Below, in pieces: positions 5,926-9,608 of a DNA stretch of 9,608 bases. Made by a program: the position numbers and the translations under genes. Within the stretch, counting starts at the first letter, position 1. Each line of letters opens with the position of its first letter. Source of the stretch: Dehalococcoidia bacterium (GTDB taxonomy: Bacteria > Chloroflexota > Dehalococcoidia > Dehalococcoidales > CSSed11-197). The notes under the pieces were generated by a model, which was given only the letters and a program-made list of their open reading frames with translations, was not told the DNA's origin and made no database searches. Location of the stretch: assembly GCA_003552785.1 (NCBI GenBank), contig PUOQ01000124.1, positions 1 through 9,608 on the forward strand. Direction: 5' to 3'.

Positions 5926-7119
5926 GTGTCAAGCAACTGGCAAAAAGCATATTCAGATCTCAAGGATTACGTTTCAAATAATCCGCAAATAAAAATTACT
6001 CAGGGTGTCGTGGCCATACCTGCTGATTACCGGGATGAGTTTTACCGCCATTTTAATGCAGTGAGAGAGGCCTTCGTCAAAGAAAAGTTGCCCACCATAT
6101 TTAATGAGGCATGCGAACTCAGCAGCAATTACAACAGTGAAGCTGAGAAATTAAAAACAACTTTGTCTCTGGATGAAATAAAAACGCCCTCGGTGCTAAA
6201 CTGGTTGCTCTCAGACCCGGTCAAGGGTTTAACAAGGCCGGTGTTCGACCCGTTGTTTGATTTATTGAAAGGCAAGCTGGACCCTGCTGGTTTCGAATTT
6301 CAGGCAGCACAGGCAGTCGGTGGTTTTTGCGGCAAGTCTTTTAAGGCGGGGTATGAAAAATGGGTTATCATTTCTCTGGCGAATATGCTGTCACCAGACA
6401 GGGCGCTGGCTCTGCCCTGGGATAAGATACACGAGGAATGCAAAGAGTTACAGCCGGACGAAAAAAAGGGGTTTTTCGAAAAGGCTGTTCAAAAGCCCGA
6501 AGAAATTAAAACATTATTGCTGGGACATGAAGGACAGGATCCTTCATTTATTATTGCTGATTTAATAATCCGCTCAAACAAAATGAATTCTTATGTATCG
6601 TTTGGGGCGGACCTTGCTGATGCCAGCTGGACGGCAAAAAAAGTCTCCGAGGCAAAGGAATGGATAAAGCTGAGAGAGCTGGGAAATATACAAAAACCCA
6701 TTCTTAATTGGCCCGACATGGTTATATATAAAGGTGCACGGCCGCAGGATATCGGTTTGGTGGCTGATTTTAGCCGTTTTATGCGCCCGGACATTATCGT
6801 TGAATGTATCGGCCTGGCAAGTGGAGACAAACGGGCTAAACTGGAGAAAATTAAAAGAAATTACGATTTCTTTAAACCTGTGCTGGGCAGTTTCGTGGTC
6901 AATCGCCACCCTTTGCCGGAACAGGCCTTGAAAGAGATTTTCTCACCAGCAACCGCGGCCCAGGAGGATGCTGGCATGGAAGATAAGCCGTTGGATGAAG
7001 CAGAAGAGGTTAAACGCAACATTCATTTCCTGGATGTGGGCTTTGATCCTTCAAAGCTTGCTCCGGTTGTCGATGCACTGTTTCAGCAAAAGGAGCCCGC
7101 TGCCGAAGATAAAAAATAG
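5926..7119 (+). CDS. Unrecognised 397-residue soluble protein
   Basis: I do not recognise this family. The GTG start has a perfect AAGGAGG at 5914-5920 (5-nt spacing), so the gene is clearly translated. There is no signal peptide or membrane segment. The N-terminal half is helical and rich in Lys and Glu. A middle stretch has GGFCGKSFKAGYEKW, and the C-terminal third reads like an alpha/beta unit: LNWPDMVIYKG, IGLVADFSRFMRPDIIVECIG, FFKPVLGSFVVNRHPLPEQAL. Four scattered cysteines do not form a cluster motif. A charged, low-complexity linker (about 345-362, EDAGMEDKPLDEAEEVKR) precedes a short tail NIHFLDVGFDPSKLAPVVDALF. It lies 15 nt before the radical SAM gene, so it is a plausible partner, substrate-binding protein or substrate of that enzyme. 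Confidence 0.6.
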   Translation: MSSNWQKAYSDLKDYVSNNPQIKITQGVVAIPADYRDEFYRHFNAVREAFVKEKLPTIFNEACELSSNYNSEAEKLKTTLSLDEIKTPSVLNWLLSDPVKGLTRPVFDPLFDLLKGKLDPAGFEFQAAQAVGGFCGKSFKAGYEKWVIISLANMLSPDRALALPWDKIHEECKELQPDEKKGFFEKAVQKPEEIKTLLLGHEGQDPSFIIADLIIRSNKMNSYVSFGADLADASWTAKKVSEAKEWIKLRELGNIQKPILNWPDMVIYKGARPQDIGLVADFSRFMRPDIIVECIGLASGDKRAKLEKIKRNYDFFKPVLGSFVVNRHPLPEQALKEIFSPATAAQEDAGMEDKPLDEAEEVKRNIHFLDVGFDPSKLAPVVDALFQQKEPAAEDKK

Positions 7120-7124
7120 TTAGT

Positions 7125-7208
7125 TTTACTGGCTGTGAACCTTGAAGCCAGTAAATTTCTAAAGGAGGCGGATGCACCCTGGTGGGACCACAGTCTTTAC
7201 TGGCTGTG
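7125..7208 (+). repeat. 13-bp direct repeat around the radical SAM start
   Basis: TTTACTGGCTGTG occurs at 7125-7137, ending in the GTG start codon, and again at 7196-7208 within codons for YWLC. The copies are 71 bp apart, so they are not in the same reading frame. This may be chance. Confidence 0.35.
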
Positions 7209-9255
7209 CCGGTATTTTTACCGGGGCGGGTTCGATTCCCGAACGCCTCCGCCAGGAATGTATAATTATCAGAACCTGGTTAATAGACAGGGTGAACTCC
7301 ACGATGCGAACATGACAGGTCCACCACCTTATAATAACTCTGCCCAAGAAATAGCGCTGGTTTTCCCTCCGCTGGTGGAAACCAACTTCGGGTGCTATTA
7401 TCCATCAACAGCTGTTCTTTCCGGTTATCTTTACGCACGTGGCATAAACGCTCTGCAGTTTGATCTGAATGAAGACTTTGCTCTGTACATGCTGCAACCT
7501 GACTGCCTTGAGAATATGGGCAAAGGTCATTTTGGCCCTGGCATTGAAAGTGGCCCGGCCTCAATGCCTGCTGTTTCGGCTCGCCTGCTGGGCCGCTTCG
7601 GTCACAGGTTGTTTGACGAGTGTGGCAGGCACCTTTTCCGCGAAGATTCATCCGAAGCTGCTTATCTTCTAAACATGCTGGTTAAGCCTTTTCGTGTTGA
7701 TTCAACACTTCGTGAACTTTGTTCTCCGCAATTTTTTAATCAGCCCAAACCCAGGGCATACCGTGAGTTTTTCGAGCACACCAATTTTGTAAAATTCCTT
7801 CCGGATAGCATTTCGATGGTTGGTATTTCTGTACCGGTCGGGCCCCAGCTTGGCCCCTCCTTAATTCTAGCCCGCCTCATCAAACAAACCAGGCCTGAAA
7901 TAAAGGTTGTATTCGGCGGTTCCACAATCAGCCTGATGAAGGAGGCAGATTTAGAGCACCTTCTTGTATCTAATCAAGAGGTGGATGCGGTAGTCCGTTC
8001 CGACGGCGAATACCCGCTTGAATCTCTTGCCATTCAGCTAAAGGATGGCATCTGGCAGCCACAGCAGACCCCTGGCGTTTGTTGCCAGGTGGGTGGAAAA
8101 TTTTACAATAGGCCCCCAGAGGCCGGCCCTGATTTGAAGTCACTGCCTTATGCGCGCTATGATTCAGCCCTTCTTTCCCGCCTCGGCAAACCGGAAATAG
8201 GCATTGTTCAGGCACGGGGTTGCTACTGGGGTAAATGCGCCTATTGTGACTATGTTGAAATATACAAGGGCAACCCTTCTTACCGGACGCGCACCCCTGA
8301 AGGATTTACAGGCGAAATGGAATACCAGGTTAAACAGCATGGCATCAACCGTTTTTCGGTTATAACCGAGGCCATGCCGCCGGCATTTGCGGATAAAATA
8401 AGCCGGCTTATTTTAAAAAAGGGCTTAAAAGTAAAGTGGCACAGTTTTGTGATGGTAGACAGGCGTTTCACCATCGAAATTTTTAAACAGGCCTCTAAAG
8501 CCGGTTGCGAGTTTCTGAATGTCGGCTTGGAAACCATGACCGACAGGGTTTTAAAAATTATGGACAAAGCCGCTACACGCAAGGATAATATTAACTTCCT
8601 CCAAAATGCCCGGCAGGCAGGGCTTGGTATAAAAATCAACCTGATTCCCGACCTCCCTTCCACCACGTACCGGGAATCAATCGACACCCTGGAAGCAGTC
8701 GAAAACTTAAAAGACTGCTTTAATTATGTTTCATACTTTCCCTTTGAGGCCACCCGTTCATCACGTGTGGGTCGTGAACCGGAAAGCTTTGGACTAAGGC
8801 CGGAAAGCGACGCATCAAGCACCGGCCAGTCCCAGTTCAGCTTAAACCATCTTGAGGTAAAGGACCCGGCAATGACCGACGGTGAAAAGCGCCAGGTGAT
8901 TGATGCCTACCAGGCTTTTGCCGCCTGGGTCAACAACCGCGCACCCGAAACCGGGGCTAAGCCCCCCGCCGGCTCTCAGGAAAAAATTGTTACGCCAGAT
9001 ACCCAATTCAGGCTGGCAGATGAAAATCTGGACCTCATTGAAACTGGAAATGGGATCCAGTGCTATAACTGGCTGACCAGGACACGTTTTCAGATGCCTC
9101 TTGAATGGAGCGGGATAATCGAAAATATGCGCTCACGTCGATCATTTAGCCGGCAGGAATTTACCGGCTGGTTTTCTTCGGTTGCCCAGGGTACGTTTTT
9201 CTTTGAAAAACTTTTGGAGAAAGGGATACTTGAAGCATGCAGCACCAGAAGATAG
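7135..9255 (+). CDS. B12-binding-like radical SAM enzyme with C-terminal winged-helix-like region
   Basis: A 706-residue protein. From about residue 72 (EIALVFPPLVETNFGCYYPS) to about 300 it resembles a cobalamin-binding radical SAM N-domain: MVGISVPVGPQLGPSLILAR, then VVFGGSTISL and DAVVRSDGEYPLESLA. No DxHxxG cobalamin-ligand motif is visible. The radical SAM core starts at RGCYWGKCAYCDY with C363, C368 and C371, a CX4CX2C spacing instead of the canonical CX3CX2C. It continues with FLNVGLETMTDRVLKIMDK and IKINLIPDLPSTTYRES. The R..REPESFGL stretch recalls RiPP-maturing radical SAM enzymes. The last 64 residues (YNWLTRTRFQMPLEWSGI ... FFFEKLLEKGILE) look like a PqqD-type winged helix. The GTG start lacks a good ribosome site. 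The AAAGGAGG at 7161-7168 has no in-frame start behind it, so the exact N-terminus is uncertain. The substrate is unknown. Confidence 0.82.
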   Translation: MNLEASKFLKEADAPWWDHSLYWLCRYFYRGGFDSRTPPPGMYNYQNLVNRQGELHDANMTGPPPYNNSAQEIALVFPPLVETNFGCYYPSTAVLSGYLYARGINALQFDLNEDFALYMLQPDCLENMGKGHFGPGIESGPASMPAVSARLLGRFGHRLFDECGRHLFREDSSEAAYLLNMLVKPFRVDSTLRELCSPQFFNQPKPRAYREFFEHTNFVKFLPDSISMVGISVPVGPQLGPSLILARLIKQTRPEIKVVFGGSTISLMKEADLEHLLVSNQEVDAVVRSDGEYPLESLAIQLKDGIWQPQQTPGVCCQVGGKFYNRPPEAGPDLKSLPYARYDSALLSRLGKPEIGIVQARGCYWGKCAYCDYVEIYKGNPSYRTRTPEGFTGEMEYQVKQHGINRFSVITEAMPPAFADKISRLILKKGLKVKWHSFVMVDRRFTIEIFKQASKAGCEFLNVGLETMTDRVLKIMDKAATRKDNINFLQNARQAGLGIKINLIPDLPSTTYRESIDTLEAVENLKDCFNYVSYFPFEATRSSRVGREPESFGLRPESDASSTGQSQFSLNHLEVKDPAMTDGEKRQVIDAYQAFAAWVNNRAPETGAKPPAGSQEKIVTPDTQFRLADENLDLIETGNGIQCYNWLTRTRFQMPLEWSGIIENMRSRRSFSRQEFTGWFSSVAQGTFFFEKLLEKGILEACSTRR

Positions 9256-9301
9256 GAGCATTATTCCGGCAGCCGTTTGGTATACGTTCGTTATTTGACT
9301 T

Positions 9302-9321
9302 ATATGTTATAATGAGCATAT
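9302..9321 (+). promoter_or_regulatory. Extended -10 promoter with dyad, upstream of reductive dehalogenase
   Basis: TG-T-TATAAT (9305-9313) is an extended -10 element with a perfect TATAAT. It sits within the dyad ATATG (9302-9306) / CATAT (9317-9321), so a regulator could cover it. TTGACT (9295-9300) is also present but spaces correctly only with a poor -10 (TATTAG, 9319-9324). Base composition turns sharply AT-rich here. The region would give a leader of roughly 90 nt before ATG 9409. Confidence 0.45.
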
Positions 9322-9341
9322 TAGGTTTTAAAATGCATAAA

Positions 9342-9369
9342 TATGAAATAATAAAAAATTTTATTCATA
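9342..9369. repeat. Imperfect dyad in the 5' leader, possible operator
   Basis: TATGA-A-ATAA (9342-9351) is inverted as TTATTCATA (9361-9369) with a single bulged A, around an A/T-only centre. Located between the -10 box and the reductive dehalogenase start, it is placed like a repressor or response-regulator site. Known rdh genes are often governed by MarR-type or two-component regulators, but neither is encoded here. Confidence 0.35.
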
Positions 9370-9408
9370 CATTAGATTATATTGTTTTTGGGGAAAAAGG
9401 GGTGAATG

Positions 9409-9608
9409 ATGAAAAAGTATCACCGCACACTATCCCGGAGGGATTTCCTTAAAGCCCTGGGCCTGGGTGGTGCCGGAGCCACCTTTTCCGGAATGATGCC
9501 GGCTGTTTCTACCCCTCAGTTTCGAGATCTGGATGAAGTGATGGCCTCACCCGAAGCTGAACTCAAAAGGCCTTCATGGGTAAGAGAGGTTGATAAACCC
9601 ACCGCAGA
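9409..9608 (+). CDS. rdhA: Reductive dehalogenase catalytic subunit homologue, N-terminal part
   Basis: The frame runs off the right edge after 66 codons. It opens with MKKYHRTLSRRDFLKALG, a twin-arginine signal with the RRDFLK core. The hydrophobic stretch LGLGGAGATFSGMMPA follows, then FRDLDEVMASPEAELKRPSW and VREVDKPTA. This last pattern (DLDE..., RP.WV, VDKPT) is characteristic of Dehalococcoides-type RdhA precursors just after the Tat leader. Such enzymes are exported, corrinoid- and [4Fe-4S]-dependent, and remove halogens as terminal electron acceptors. The usual RPWWVK is RPSWVR here. The corrinoid and cluster-binding parts lie outside the window, so function is inferred from the N-terminus alone. 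Two adjacent ATGs exist, and 9409 lies 6 nt after GGGG (9399-9402), a better spacing than 9406. It has its own promoter region and is probably a separate transcription unit. Confidence 0.75.
   Translation, partial: MKKYHRTLSRRDFLKALGLGGAGATFSGMMPAVSTPQFRDLDEVMASPEAELKRPSWVREVDKPTA

Noticed and set aside
7161..7184. AAAGGAGG followed by ATG 7172 as an alternative radical SAM start
   Set aside because: ATG 7172 is out of frame with the protein and no in-frame start follows at a usable distance.
2115..8687. Several minus-strand ORFs of 60-140 codons
   Set aside because: All lie opposite clear plus-strand genes, lack ribosome sites and show no recognisable domains.
9237..9452. 71-codon ORF spanning the end of the radical SAM gene and the rdhA start
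   Set aside because: It overlaps both genes in another frame, covers the AT-rich promoter region and has no protein-like pattern.
1..9608. tRNA, rRNA, CRISPR array or insertion sequence
   Set aside because: No cloverleaf, regularly spaced repeats, transposase-like coding region or terminal repeats were seen on either strand.

Overview
All genes lie on the + strand and form a dense series (4-bp ATGA overlaps, short gaps), with an AT-rich break near the right end. The last gene begins with a Tat signal and an N-terminus typical of reductive dehalogenases. Together with the anaerobic iron-sulfur and radical enzymes, this points to an anaerobic bacterium of the Dehalococcoidia type (Chloroflexota), probably uncultured. 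That placement is an inference from gene content only.

Layout: (1) 2-406, the C-terminal end of the FAD subunit of a xanthine dehydrogenase/CO dehydrogenase-type molybdenum hydroxylase. (2) 407-527, an intergenic control region with an 11-bp inverted repeat enclosing a perfect 20-bp AT palindrome that carries -10 boxes. (3) 528-2026, a small exported CxxC protein followed by two overlapping half-size YeeE/YedE membrane proteins. (4) 2105-4443, a 2-hydroxyacyl-CoA dehydratase-like iron-sulfur protein overlapping a membrane polyferredoxin. (5) 4493-5895, a DUF3343 (Se/S carrier-like) protein followed by a ribokinase/NAD(P)HX-dehydratase-fold protein. (6) 5926-9255, an unrecognised 397-residue protein and a B12-binding-like radical SAM enzyme. 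(7) 9256-9408, an AT-rich promoter region. (8) 9409-end, the start of a reductive dehalogenase gene.

The main observation is in block 5. The DUF3343 frame is interrupted by a single TGA (4874-4876) and then stays open in the same frame for 51 more sense codons to a TAA that shares one base with the next start codon. Fifteen nucleotides after the TGA begins a perfect 5-bp hairpin with a GUU apical loop, whose G-U lies 20-21 nt from the TGA, as expected for a bacterial SECIS. I read this as a probable selenocysteine-containing DUF3343 protein of 179 residues with a GGG-Sec-PDIP motif. Molybdenum hydroxylase, YedE and DUF3343 are all families linked to selenium metabolism, so the locus may be a selenium (or sulfur) delivery module. 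The dehydratase-like protein and polyferredoxin could supply low-potential electrons. No selA, selB, selC, selD or dehydratase activase is visible here, so this rests on sequence context alone.
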